Below are positions 22,985-31,759 of a stretch of 34,118 nt of DNA, piece after piece; positions within the stretch are counted from its first letter, which is position 1, and every line of letters begins with the position of its first letter. A program made the translations under genes and the position numbers. The notes below the pieces were generated by a model. It ran no database searches. It was not told where the DNA came from and saw only the letters and a program-made list of their open reading frames with translations. Origin of the DNA: CAZZKG01 sp964654825 (GTDB taxonomy: Bacteria > Gemmatimonadota > CAZMKB01); NCBI GenBank assembly GCA_964654825.1, contig CAZZKG010000040.1, forward strand, positions 1-34,118. The letters are read 5' to 3'.

Positions 22985-24391
22985 TCAGACTCGTTTCCTC
23001 AGCCTCGCAGGCAGGATCCCGAGCTGATCTCTATATTTAGCGACTGTCCGTCTCGCAATCCTCACTCCATCCTGATTGAGGATATCCACTATGGCCTGAT
23101 CGGTCAGCGGCTTGCCGGTATCCTCGTTCGTGATGAGCTTCGAGATCTGATCTCTGACGCCTCGAGCAGAGACCTCGTCACCATCCTCGGTTTCGAGTCC
23201 GCTCGAGAAGTAGAACTTTAGGGGAAAAACCCCTCTGGGTGTCTGACAGTATTTCGAATTCGTCACCCTGCTCACAGTGGATTCGTGCATATCTATCACC
23301 TCTGCGACCTCCCTGAGTGTAAGGGGTCTCAGGTACGTGATACCTCGTTCGAAGAAATCGATCTGCCGCTCGATGATGAAGTTCATCACCTTGAGCATGG
23401 TCTGCCGCCGCTGTTCGATAGCCTGAATCAGCCAGCTGGCATTACTGATCTTCTCGAGGATGAACTTCTTCGTTTCACCTTTGAATTTCTTCTTATCCTG
23501 AGCGAGCTGCCAGTACATGCTGCTCTTCCTGAGCCGTGGGACATTGGTGTCATTCAGACTGACGATGTATTCACCATCCACCTTCTCGACGATGAGGTCG
23601 GGAATGACGTAGTTGTCCGGTTGTGCGGTGAACTTTCTCCCCGGTTTGGGTTCGAGACCGGAGATCATGTCCGCTTCGTCCTGAACCTCTTTCTGATTCA
23701 CCCCGATGGCCCTTGCGATCTCACTCCACTTGTGCTGGGAAAGTTGGGTGAAAAAATCTTTTACAATACGATAGGTCAGGCTCTCCTGTTTCCCGGTTTC
23801 CTCTAGCTGGATGAGCAAACACTCCTGTATGCTGCGAGCACCTACCCCCGAAGGATCGAATGTCTGAATCATCTTGAGAACACCTTCTATCTCTTCTTCG
23901 GTGATTCCCTTGATCTCTTCCTTGAGCATTTTGACAATCTCATCGAGAGAACAGGTCAGATAACCATCATCATTGATATTTCCAACGATCTCTTCACCGA
24001 TCCTCTTCTGCCTATCCGTAACCCGGAGGAAAGAAAGCTGCCGGAGGAGATGATCGTATAGTGTTATCTTCGTGACCGGAATCCTCTCGTAGTGTTCTCT
24101 GGTGTCTTTCTCTTCTCTGATGTAGTCGGCGTCGAAACCATCCATGAGAACTTTTTCCCAGTCGATTTCATCCTCTTCGGCTTCATCTTCTTCCTCGTCG
24201 ATCGTCTGTTCGTCCTCCGACTCATCGACATTTTCAACCAGCTCGAGAAAAGGATTTACGAGCAGCTCCTGCTTAAGGTACTGCTGGAGATCGAGAAGGG
24301 GCATGTAAAGCAGATCCATCGCCTGATACAGACGCGGGTTGATGGTCTGCTCGAGCCTCTGTGTGGCGATCAGTTTTCCTTTTAGTTCCAT
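22985..24391 (-). CDS. rpoN: RNA polymerase sigma-54 factor
   Basis: The 468-residue factor has the three family regions. Region I is Q/L-rich (ATQRLEQTINPRLYQAMDLLYMPLLDLQQYLKQELLVNPFLEL) for activator contact. An acidic region II follows (EDEQTIDEEEDEAEEDE), then the core-binding domain with DPSGVGARSIQECLLIQL. The C-terminal half carries LTLREVAEVIDMHESTVSRVTNSKYCQTPRGVFPLKFYFS and ends with the RpoN box ARRTVAKYR at 446-454, which recognises the -24 element. It requires ATP-dependent activators, and none is encoded in this window. It is placed between lptB and hpf, as in E. coli. A consensus target promoter lies at 1239-1254. Confidence 0.97.
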   Translation of the reverse strand: MELKGKLIATQRLEQTINPRLYQAMDLLYMPLLDLQQYLKQELLVNPFLELVENVDESEDEQTIDEEEDEAEEDEIDWEKVLMDGFDADYIREEKDTREHYERIPVTKITLYDHLLRQLSFLRVTDRQKRIGEEIVGNINDDGYLTCSLDEIVKMLKEEIKGITEEEIEGVLKMIQTFDPSGVGARSIQECLLIQLEETGKQESLTYRIVKDFFTQLSQHKWSEIARAIGVNQKEVQDEADMISGLEPKPGRKFTAQPDNYVIPDLIVEKVDGEYIVSLNDTNVPRLRKSSMYWQLAQDKKKFKGETKKFILEKISNASWLIQAIEQRRQTMLKVMNFIIERQIDFFERGITYLRPLTLREVAEVIDMHESTVSRVTNSKYCQTPRGVFPLKFYFSSGLETEDGDEVSARGVRDQISKLITNEDTGKPLTDQAIVDILNQDGVRIARRTVAKYRDQLGILPARLRKRV

Positions 24392-24424
24392 GATACCACC
24401 ATATTGATTATCCTCGTGAAACTT

Positions 24425-25156
24425 TCACAGGCTGAAATCGTCACCGAGATACAGTTTTCTGGCCCTGGGATCGTTGACGAGTTCATGAGCATTCCCCGAT
24501 ACCTGAATCTCTCCCTCGTAGATTATATACGCTCGGTTTGTAATTTCAAGGGTATCCCGAACATTGTGATCCGTGATCAGCACACCGAGTCCTTTATCCC
24601 GGAGCCTTCGAACGATTGCCTGGATCTCATCCACTGCGATAGGGTCGATGCCGGAGAAAGGTTCATCGAGGAGAATGAATCTGGGATCGGTCACCAGAGC
24701 CCGTGTGATCTCGAGCCGTCTCCTCTCTCCACCCGACAGAGTAAACGCCCTGTTTTTTCTCAGATGCTTGATCGAGAGATCATCCAGCAGTGTATCGCAC
24801 CGTTCTCTCCTCTCTTCTGCTCTCAGGTTAAGTGTTTCCAGGACCGCCATGATGTTGTCCTCTACCGTCAGTTTCCTGAAAACCGAAGGTTCCTGAGATA
24901 GGTATCCGATTCCCATTCGTGAACGTTTATACATCGGGTACTCTGTTATGTCGGCACCATCGAAGGTGATCCTGCCGCTGTCCGGTGAAATGAGCCCGAC
25001 TATCATATAGAAGGTCGTCGTTTTCCCCGCGCCGTTGGGGCCAAGGAGACCGACTATCTCCGCCGGTGAGATCGAGAGGCTCAGTGAGTTGACAACTCTC
25101 CTCTTCTTGTAATACTTCACGAGGTTTGTTACCTTGAGTTGAAAGTTACCGTTCAT
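24425..25156 (-). CDS. lptB: LPS export ABC transporter ATPase LptB
   Basis: The 243-residue ATPase has Walker A GPNGAGKTT (39-47), Q-loop region YLSQEPSVFRKLTVEDNI, the signature LSGGERRRLEI, Walker B RFILLDEPFSGIDP and the switch ITDHNVRDTL. These, with the neighbouring lptC and lptA, identify the LptB subunit, which powers LPS extraction from the inner membrane with LptFG (not in this window). I chose ATG at 25156, which overlaps the end of lptA by 11 bp. A longer reading into lptA adds basic residues without family similarity. Confidence 0.96.
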   Translation of the reverse strand: MNGNFQLKVTNLVKYYKKRRVVNSLSLSISPAEIVGLLGPNGAGKTTTFYMIVGLISPDSGRITFDGADITEYPMYKRSRMGIGYLSQEPSVFRKLTVEDNIMAVLETLNLRAEERRERCDTLLDDLSIKHLRKNRAFTLSGGERRRLEITRALVTDPRFILLDEPFSGIDPIAVDEIQAIVRRLRDKGLGVLITDHNVRDTLEITNRAYIIYEGEIQVSGNAHELVNDPRARKLYLGDDFSL

Positions 25157-26183
25157 CCCGTATTTTACCCGTATGCGTTGTGTCCGGTGGTATGACGTAG
25201 ACCCCTTTCCCATCTCCTTCCACTGTGACCTTTTCGACTTTGCCATCCTCGATCGATACAAGGATCGCATCACCCGTCACATAGTTCTTCTCAACCTTTT
25301 TTCCCTCAGATTCCCTCTCGATGAGACTCCTCGCATGAGAGAAAGCGGACATGGCGCGGAGTTCCTCATCCTCAAAATAGAGAAGCAGGGAATCGGCATC
25401 CGACCAGTATCTTTCCTCGCCCGTGATCTCTCCATCCTCCTCGAGCTTTTTTTTTCCCTCCGCTCTGGCATTTCCCCTGGCGATCGCTCTTTCGAGCTGT
25501 TCGTCGGGCACAAAAAGATCGATCTCGTCTCCCCAGGCCGTGTAGTCGTTCACACTGACCACGGGTCCCTGCCTGAGCCGGATCCAATCCCCGACCAGGT
25601 CATAATAGGCCGAATCACACTCGGCATGGAGACTGTCCCCTTTCACCAGACAATCACCGACCACGAAGAGGCTGTCTTCTCCGCTGGATACAACGTGGTC
25701 ACCGATAATGGCCATCGAAGTACTGTCCCCATCTTCATCCTCTCTTCGGACCGTTATCACAGGTCTGTTGAACGCCGTCATCCGTTTGATCTCCCTCCGG
25801 TAAATCAGGAGATCGGTTCTCATTTCCTGCTTGTTATCATCCGACAGGACGATCACATCTCCAGTGGCGACAGCGCTGTCTCCCTCTTCGAAGTAATCAA
25901 CCAGATCAGAGTAGATCGTCCTCTCCGGTTCGGAAACGATTACATTCCCCGTGAGCTGCAGCCACCCTTCATCCTCCCGGTAGCAGGCGGTATCACTCGA
26001 TATCACGGTTTCTCCTCGTTTCCACTGCACGTCCTCGAACAGGTAGAGCACGATCCGCTCACCCTCCATGTGTCTGTTCATCCTCCCTGCGTGTTCGAGG
26101 AACAGATCCTCTTCTCCCTCAGGTTCCTCGGAGAGGAGCGGACAAACAAACAGAAGGAATACCATCAACAGTCTTATCCACAA
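25146..26183 (-). CDS. lptA: OstA/LptA-like LPS export protein
   Basis: The 345-residue protein has a signal peptide (MWIRLLMVFLLFVCPLLS) and repeated beta-strand segments of the OstA/LptA type, such as VQWKRGETVISSDTACY, GWLQLTGNVIVSEPERTIYSDLVDY, AVATGDVIVLSDDN and VTGDAILVSIEDGKVEKVTVEG. It should form the periplasmic bridge for LPS. It is nearly twice the length of E. coli LptA (about 185 residues), so it may contain more beta-jellyroll turns or substitute part of LptD's N-terminal region. The TTG start at 26183 is 1 nt after the lptC stop codon, with AAGGA 5 nt upstream. Its 3' end overlaps lptB by 11 bp. Confidence 0.82.
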   Translation of the reverse strand: MWIRLLMVFLLFVCPLLSEEPEGEEDLFLEHAGRMNRHMEGERIVLYLFEDVQWKRGETVISSDTACYREDEGWLQLTGNVIVSEPERTIYSDLVDYFEEGDSAVATGDVIVLSDDNKQEMRTDLLIYRREIKRMTAFNRPVITVRREDEDGDSTSMAIIGDHVVSSGEDSLFVVGDCLVKGDSLHAECDSAYYDLVGDWIRLRQGPVVSVNDYTAWGDEIDLFVPDEQLERAIARGNARAEGKKKLEEDGEITGEERYWSDADSLLLYFEDEELRAMSAFSHARSLIERESEGKKVEKNYVTGDAILVSIEDGKVEKVTVEGDGKGVYVIPPDTTHTGKIRDER

Positions 26184-26184
26184 C

Positions 26185-26745
26185 TTAATCCTTATCAGGC
26201 CCGTCCTTGCTCTTGAATCGACCGGTAGGGCTCATGATCACGACATCTTCGAGCCCGGGATCGGAGTATAATCCCTTGCCCCTGACGGTCTTGCCCTCCT
26301 GATAAAAAACCACCGAATCCTCGGTGCTGATTTTTTCCTGTTTCTCATCCCAGGAAAGAGTTTCGGTTTCGAGTCTCAGGCTATCACTGGTGAGCACAAC
26401 AACATTACCGATGGCCACCATATTGTTGGATTCCATATCGATTGTCCCGCTGTCGGCCCAGAGCTGAGAAAAGTATTCTCCTGTGGAGGAGAAGAACTTC
26501 ACATTGAGGAACCGGGCTGCTATCTCGTCCTTCTTATCGAAGACGAAAGCCTCCTCCGCTTGAACTTGAGTTTTCTTCACCCCCTCGTCGGTTATGGTAA
26601 TTCCAAAACCGGTTATGATCTGATCTGGAAGATCGTTCCCCTCTTCCTCAGTGAGGATGTCACTGGACGAGTGATCAGAGCAGGAAAGAAACCCAAGAAA
26701 GAACAGAATTATGCATAAACACACGCATGTCTTCACCTGGACCAT
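26185..26745 (-). CDS. lptC: LPS export protein LptC
   Basis: The 186-residue protein has one N-terminal hydrophobic segment (about residues 8-21) ending FLGFLSC, followed by a beta-rich domain of the LptC family (FGITITDEGVKKTQVQAEEAFVFDKKDE, GTIDMESNNMVAIGNVVV and so on). Cys22 might be lipidated, although the lipobox (F-L-S-C) is imperfect. It accepts LPS from LptB2FG and hands it to LptA. It is located 1 nt after the isomerase gene and 1 nt before lptA. Confidence 0.85.
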   Translation of the reverse strand: MVQVKTCVCLCIILFFLGFLSCSDHSSSDILTEEEGNDLPDQIITGFGITITDEGVKKTQVQAEEAFVFDKKDEIAARFLNVKFFSSTGEYFSQLWADSGTIDMESNNMVAIGNVVVLTSDSLRLETETLSWDEKQEKISTEDSVVFYQEGKTVRGKGLYSDPGLEDVVIMSPTGRFKSKDGPDKD

Positions 26746-26746
26746 G

Positions 26747-27730
26747 TTATACTACCTTCGCTCTCATCAAATCATGAAGGTGTATGACCCCCTTGAGCCT
26801 GCCATGTTCATCGACTACAGGCATGGAGATGATACCGTGTTCTTCCATCATCTTGACCGCGACAGCTGCAAGTTCATCTTTTGAAATGATCTTTGGATTT
26901 CTGTTCATGACATCGACGACCGGGATATCGAAGATGAGTTCCGTTTTCTCGATGAGTCTCATGAGATCACCATTGGTGATCACACCCACGACGTGGTGTT
27001 CTCTGTCGATGACGCTGGTGATGCCTCTCTTCGCCGTCATTTCGATCACCGCATCTTTCATCGTGGCGTCGAGAGAAACCCAGGGAACATCATCGCCCAT
27101 CATCATGACATCCTCGACCTTCAGAATGAGTCTCCTCCCGAGGGCACCCCCGGGATGGATGAGCGCAAAATCCTCGGGCCCGAATCCACGTTTCAACAGC
27201 AGTGAGATAGCGAGAGCGTCACCCATTGCAAGGGAAGCCGTGGTACTCGCAGTCGGGGCAAGGTTGTGAGGACAGGCCTCTTCTTCAACACTCACATCCA
27301 GGACGACGTCTGCACTCTGAGCCAATGTGGATTTCAGTGAACCTGTGAGGGCGATCACACCGACCTCCAACCTCTTGAATATCTTGAGCAGATGAGGGAG
27401 CTCGTCCATTTCGCCGCTTTTGGAGACGGCGATGACCGTGTCCCCCTTCGTTGCGACACCGAGGTCGCCGTGGACACCTTCAACCGGATGTAAATATATT
27501 GCCGGAGTTCCCGTGCTTGCCAGAGTGGCGGCAATTTTTCTGGCAACATACCCCGATTTCCCGAGTCCCGACACGATTACTCTCCCCCGGGATGCGTAGA
27601 GCATTTCTACAGCTTTCAGAAAATCGTCCCCGATCCTGTCGACCAGAGTACTCACAGCACGGGCCTCGGTTCGTATTACCGTCTTTGCTTTTTCGATGAG
27701 ATCGAGGTTCGTTAATGTTCCATCTTTCAT
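26747..27730 (-). CDS. kdsD: Arabinose-5-phosphate isomerase (KdsD/KpsF/GutQ family)
   Basis: The 327-residue enzyme converts ribulose-5-P to arabinose-5-P, the first committed step to Kdo. A SIS domain (about 35-190) carries SGLGKSGYVARKIAATL and VSKSGEMDELPHLL, then GDALAISLL and HPGGALGRRL. A pair of CBS domains occupies about residue 205 to the end. I chose ATG at 27730 over an upstream TTG at 27742 because GGAAG sits about 5 nt before it. It lies 28 bp downstream of kdsC and 1 nt upstream of lptC. Confidence 0.94.
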   Translation of the reverse strand: MKDGTLTNLDLIEKAKTVIRTEARAVSTLVDRIGDDFLKAVEMLYASRGRVIVSGLGKSGYVARKIAATLASTGTPAIYLHPVEGVHGDLGVATKGDTVIAVSKSGEMDELPHLLKIFKRLEVGVIALTGSLKSTLAQSADVVLDVSVEEEACPHNLAPTASTTASLAMGDALAISLLLKRGFGPEDFALIHPGGALGRRLILKVEDVMMMGDDVPWVSLDATMKDAVIEMTAKRGITSVIDREHHVVGVITNGDLMRLIEKTELIFDIPVVDVMNRNPKIISKDELAAVAVKMMEEHGIISMPVVDEHGRLKGVIHLHDLMRAKVV

Positions 27731-27758
27731 AATCTTCCGCAATTTTTATACCCCCCGA

Positions 27759-28271
27759 TCAGCCGATCAGATGCTCCTTCGAGGCTTCATAAAGCCCCAT
27801 ATTTCGAAGAATGTGGTCGACGACTTCTCTGAATGCTCCAAACCCGCCGGACCGACTGGACACGTAATCAGCGGCAGAGCGCAGTTCAACGGGGGCTGCG
27901 GGGACCGTGACGGCATATCCTGCGGCTTTCATGACAGCGAGGTCCTGAAGATCATCACCTATGTAACAGATTTTCCCCATGGAAAAATCGTGCGCTTTTG
28001 TTATTCTCTCCACGACTTCCAGCTTGTCTCGGACACCGAGGTGAACTTCGTGAATCCCCAGATCTTCCGCTCTTTTGACCACTTCGGGGGAATCGTTCCC
28101 TGATACGATGGCGGTGATGAGCCCGACGCTGTGAGCCATAACGAAAGCGATACCGTCAAGGGCGGAGAAACGCCGGAGTTTGTTGCCTCTATGATCTATA
28201 TAGATGCCGCCGTCGGTCAAAATACCATCAACGTCAGTGACGATCATTTTTATTTCAAGTCGCCTGTCCAT
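27759..28271 (-). CDS. kdsC: 3-deoxy-manno-octulosonate-8-phosphatase (KdsC, HAD family)
   Basis: The 170-residue HAD phosphatase removes phosphate from Kdo-8-P. The catalytic aspartates are D13 and D15 in MIVTDVDGILTDGGIYID, the second motif is IVSGNDS, and the third acidic motif is YIGDDLQDLAVM. The lack of a cap domain and the short length are typical of KdsC tetramers. It lies 4 nt after kdsA. Confidence 0.95.
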   Translation of the reverse strand: MDRRLEIKMIVTDVDGILTDGGIYIDHRGNKLRRFSALDGIAFVMAHSVGLITAIVSGNDSPEVVKRAEDLGIHEVHLGVRDKLEVVERITKAHDFSMGKICYIGDDLQDLAVMKAAGYAVTVPAAPVELRSAADYVSSRSGGFGAFREVVDHILRNMGLYEASKEHLIG

Positions 28272-28275
28272 CTTC

Positions 28276-29100
28276 TCAGGATGAGTTCTCGCGACACATT
28301 TCTCGTATCCGCAGTGCCTGACTGATCAGATCGCGGGCAGAATCGAGGGGCAGCATAGATGGCCCATCGCAGAGTGCCTGATCAGGGTCCGGGTGGGTTT
28401 CGAAAAACACCCCATCGACACCGGCGGCAACTGCAGACCGCATGAGAGGAGCGATGAGGCTCCTGTTGCCTCCCGAACTTCGGCCAAGCCCTGCGGGTTT
28501 CTGTATTGAATGGGTAGCATCATAGACGACCGGGAAACCGGTCCCTTTCATCTCTATGAGACCACGCATGTCTACGACAAGATCCCCGTATCCGAAAAAT
28601 GTCCCTCGCTCAGTCAGCAGAATGTTCCGGTTTCCCGTGCTGCTGGCTTTCTCGGCTGCGAGAAACATCTCCCGGGGGGACATGAACTGGCCTTTTTTGA
28701 TGTTGAGAGGTTTTCCCGTCGCCGCCACATTCAGAATCAGTTCGGTCTGTCGTGAAAGAAACGCCGGTACCTGGATGAGGTCGAGCACCTCGCACGCGGC
28801 CTCGATGTCGTTCGTACAGTGAACATCCGAGGTGACGGGGAGATCAAACTCTCGTCCGACTTCCTGCAGGATCCTCAGGCCGTTTTTCAAGCCCGGGCCG
28901 GTGTATGCGTCGACAGAAGATCTGTTCGCTTTTTTATACGATGCCTTGAATATAATCGGCACACCAAACTCGCTGCCCAGCCGGGTAAGTTTTTCGGCAA
29001 TCCTTTTTGTAAGGGAGGCATCCTCGATGACACAGGGCCCTGCTATCAGGAAAAACCCATCAGGACCGCCCAACTCGTATCTACCAACAGTTATTCCCAC
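28276..29100 (-). CDS. kdsA: 3-deoxy-8-phosphooctulonate (Kdo-8-P) synthase
   Basis: The 274-residue enzyme condenses PEP with arabinose-5-P. Signatures are FLIAGPCVIED (17-27), FKASYKKANRSS, TSDVHC, LIQVPAFLSRQTELI, KKGQFMSP, LTERGTFFGYGDLVVDMRG and FFETHPDPDQALCDGPSM. Cys23 in IAGPC suggests the metal-dependent class II type (as in Aquifex) rather than the metal-independent E. coli type, which has Asn there. I chose GTG at 29100 (GGGAG 7 nt upstream). A reading extended to 29301 would run into pyrG and add about 67 residues without similarity. It is located 59 bp after pyrG and 4 bp before kdsC. Confidence 0.96.
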   Translation of the reverse strand: MGITVGRYELGGPDGFFLIAGPCVIEDASLTKRIAEKLTRLGSEFGVPIIFKASYKKANRSSVDAYTGPGLKNGLRILQEVGREFDLPVTSDVHCTNDIEAACEVLDLIQVPAFLSRQTELILNVAATGKPLNIKKGQFMSPREMFLAAEKASSTGNRNILLTERGTFFGYGDLVVDMRGLIEMKGTGFPVVYDATHSIQKPAGLGRSSGGNRSLIAPLMRSAVAAGVDGVFFETHPDPDQALCDGPSMLPLDSARDLISQALRIREMCRENSS

Positions 29101-29159
29101 ATCCGGACTCCCTCGAATCTGCCTCGCAAAACGGGACGCCCTTCGAAATATGCAGCCAT

Positions 29160-30848
29160 CTACTCCATTACCAGACTTTTCCGTTTCGAAAAAGAGGTCG
29201 ACCTGGTTTGTCGGGCATATTTCTTCGCGGCTTTGATAAAATCTCTGAACAGTGGATGGGGATTGGTGGGCCTCGATTTCAGTTCGGGATGGAACTGGCA
29301 CCCAACGAACCAGGGATGATCTTCGAGTTCAATCATCTCAACAAGTCTGCCGTCCGGAGATGTACCGGCTATCACGAGATTGTTTTTACTGAGGATATCC
29401 CTGTAATCATTGTTCACTTCATACCGGTGCCGGTGTCTCTCGGAGATCTCGGATACACCGTAAGCAACCCTCGCAAGCGTATTATCTGAAATGAGGCACG
29501 GATAGGCACCGAGACGCATGGTCCCACCCTTGTTCTCAATACCGTTTTGATCCGGCATGAGGTGGATGACCGGATGGGGTGACTTTTCATCGAATTCTGA
29601 ACTGTTTGCTTTCTCCAGGTTACAGACATTCCTCGCGAATTCGATCACGGCGCACTGGAGACCCAGGCAGATACCAAAAAATGGTGTGTCATTTTCTCTT
29701 ACATACTTCACTGCCCGGATCATCCCTTCGACCCCCCTGTGCCCGAAACCGCCGGGAATGAGTATACCGGAGTACCCGGCAAGTTTGGAAGCTGCACTTT
29801 TCTCGTCGATGGTTTCCGAGTCCACCCAGTGAATATTTACCTTGACATCGTTCGCAATACCAGCGTGACAGAACGCCTCGAGGATTGACTTGTAGGAATC
29901 ATGGAGTGTGGTATACTTGCCGCAGATTGCGATATCAACCTCCGAAGCCGGATTGTCTATCCGATCCACGATATTGCGCCACTCTTCCAGGTCGGGAGGA
30001 TCGAGTTCGAGCTGGAGAAGTTGCACCGCGAGATCATCGAGCCCTTCCTGGTGAAATGCAATAGGAACTTTATAGACAGAATTGACATCCCTGGCTTCGA
30101 TCACCGCTTCCGACTCGATGTTACAGAAAAGACCTATCTTCTGCTTCGAGGCTTCGGTGAGGGGCCCTTCAGTCCGGCACAGCAGGATATCCGGTTGAAT
30201 ACCGATTTCTCTCAGAGATTTGACGCTGTGCTGGGTGGGTTTTGTCTTGAGTTCTCCTGCGCATTTGATGAATGGGACCAGAGTGAGATGGATGAAGAGT
30301 GTATTCGATCTGCCCTTATCAAGCCGCATTTGACGGATGGCCTCGAGAAACGGGAGGCTCTCGATGTCACCAACCGTCCCGCCGATCTCGGTAATGACAC
30401 AGTCGACCCGGGATTTATCGGCAAGGTCGGTGATTGCATATTTCAGTTCGTTCGTAACGTGAGGAATAACCTGCAGAGTCGCCCCGAGATAATCACCGCG
30501 GCGCTCCTTCATGAGAACCGAATTGTATATCCTCCCGGCGGTCCAGTTGTTGGCCTGGCCCATCGAAATATCGATGAAGCGCTCGTAATGTCCCAGATCC
30601 AGGTCGGTCTCGGTCCGGTCATCCGTTACGAAAACCTCTCCATGCTGAAACGGGGACAGGGTGCCGGGATCGACATTGAGATATGGATCGAACTTGAGAA
30701 TCGTGACCCGGACACCGCGTGCTTTGAGGAGCATACCGAGAGAGGCCGAGGCAATTCCCTTGCCCAGAGATGAGACCACCCCGCCGGTTATGAAAACGTA
30801 CTTCATGGGAACGTCTGAAAGGTCAGTACCTCCCACCCCAGAACTCAT
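29160..30848 (-). CDS. pyrG: CTP synthase
   Basis: The 562-residue enzyme makes CTP from UTP with glutamine. The synthase domain begins MKYVFITGGVVSSLGKG (P-loop about residues 22-32). The glutaminase domain has catalytic Cys394 in FGICLGLQ and His520/Glu522 in QFHPE. I kept ATG at 30848, which adds 14 residues (MSSGVGGTDLSDVP) before the usual start, because AAGGGGA precedes it by 6 nt and no SD precedes the internal ATG at 30806. Either start would be functional. It lies between kdsB, which uses CTP, and kdsA, an arrangement known in other Gram-negative bacteria. The 106-bp gap upstream is AT-rich and may hold a weak promoter, but I found no good -35/-10 pair. Confidence 0.96.
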   Translation of the reverse strand: MSSGVGGTDLSDVPMKYVFITGGVVSSLGKGIASASLGMLLKARGVRVTILKFDPYLNVDPGTLSPFQHGEVFVTDDRTETDLDLGHYERFIDISMGQANNWTAGRIYNSVLMKERRGDYLGATLQVIPHVTNELKYAITDLADKSRVDCVITEIGGTVGDIESLPFLEAIRQMRLDKGRSNTLFIHLTLVPFIKCAGELKTKPTQHSVKSLREIGIQPDILLCRTEGPLTEASKQKIGLFCNIESEAVIEARDVNSVYKVPIAFHQEGLDDLAVQLLQLELDPPDLEEWRNIVDRIDNPASEVDIAICGKYTTLHDSYKSILEAFCHAGIANDVKVNIHWVDSETIDEKSAASKLAGYSGILIPGGFGHRGVEGMIRAVKYVRENDTPFFGICLGLQCAVIEFARNVCNLEKANSSEFDEKSPHPVIHLMPDQNGIENKGGTMRLGAYPCLISDNTLARVAYGVSEISERHRHRYEVNNDYRDILSKNNLVIAGTSPDGRLVEMIELEDHPWFVGCQFHPELKSRPTNPHPLFRDFIKAAKKYARQTRSTSFSKRKSLVME

Positions 30849-30954
30849 GAGCTATCCCCTTTCCGGTGCGTGTGTAAACAAAAAATGACTGAAAAACACT
30901 CTCCGACTCCGTCTTCCACTTTTATAATAACATAAAACCGGGTATTTTTCCACC

Positions 30955-31737
30955 TTAATTTCCGTCCGATTTTCCGCGTTTTTTCGCGAGAAGCTCCTCC
31001 ACGATGGGTATCTTGGAAGGATGATCGACACCGACAGAACAAATATCCCGCTCGACGGCGTAGATTTCGAGCCCATTCTCGAGAGCCCTGAGCTGTTCGA
31101 GAGACTCGCGAACCTCGAGATCGGAGCGTGAAAGAGAGGCCAATCGGAAGAGCGCCTGCCGCCGGTATGCATAGATGCCGACGTGGGCATAGAAGCGAAA
31201 CCGGTGGAGATCATCAGTCGAGAGACTCACGGGATCCGGGTGGTGGGGAATCAGTGAGCGGGAGAAGTAAAGTACCTTTCGATCAGTGTTCAGAACGGCC
31301 TTCACCACATTGGGATCGGTGAGTTCTGTAGGATCTCTCACCGGTCTTACGACGGTCCCGATGTCGGCTCTTTTCTCTCCTCTAAAAAAAAGAGCGAGAT
31401 TCTCTATGGTTTCGGGTTCCAGAAGGGGTTCATCACTCTGAACGTTGATGATAATCTCAGCATCGATATTCTGTGCGACCACTGCCACCCTGTCGGTGCC
31501 GCTAGCGATGTCCTTACCGGTTAAAACACTCTCGCCGCCGAACCGTTCGATCTCCCGGATGATCCTCTCATCATCGGTTGCTATAATCACGCGTCCAACG
31601 TTGCGGGCCTTCATCGCGCTTTCCCACACATGCTGGATCATGCACTTCCCGCTGATCCTGGCCAGAACCTTGCCGGGAAACCGCATCGAACCATACCGTG
31701 CGGGGATCACCACTGCAATTTTTTCGTCGGGCAGCAT
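30955..31737 (-). CDS. kdsB: CMP-Kdo synthetase (3-deoxy-manno-octulosonate cytidylyltransferase)
   Basis: The 260-residue enzyme couples Kdo to CMP. Motifs: IAVVIPARYGSMRFPGKVL (nucleotide site), VIIATDDERI, SGTDRVA, INVQSDEPLL and the later YAHVGIYAYRRQALF. Length and order equal the family. I chose ATG at 31737 because GGAGGA is 4 nt upstream. An in-frame ATG at 31749 would place this site in the coding region. It begins 22 bp after the TonB-like gene. Confidence 0.95.
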   Translation of the reverse strand: MLPDEKIAVVIPARYGSMRFPGKVLARISGKCMIQHVWESAMKARNVGRVIIATDDERIIREIERFGGESVLTGKDIASGTDRVAVVAQNIDAEIIINVQSDEPLLEPETIENLALFFRGEKRADIGTVVRPVRDPTELTDPNVVKAVLNTDRKVLYFSRSLIPHHPDPVSLSTDDLHRFRFYAHVGIYAYRRQALFRLASLSRSDLEVRESLEQLRALENGLEIYAVERDICSVGVDHPSKIPIVEELLAKKRGKSDGN

Positions 31738-31759
31738 GCTCTCCTCCATCGTTCCATTC

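Noticed and set aside
25173..26216. 347-codon plus-strand open frame
   Set aside because: It runs antisense across the LptA-like and LptC genes, which have clear motifs and operon context; the translation is unlike any protein I know.
29101..29301. Longer N-terminus for kdsA
   Set aside because: It would overlap the pyrG 3' end and adds sequence without similarity; GTG at 29100 has an SD and the normal protein length.
29901..30773. 290-codon plus-strand open frame
   Set aside because: Antisense to pyrG, whose conserved residues are all intact.
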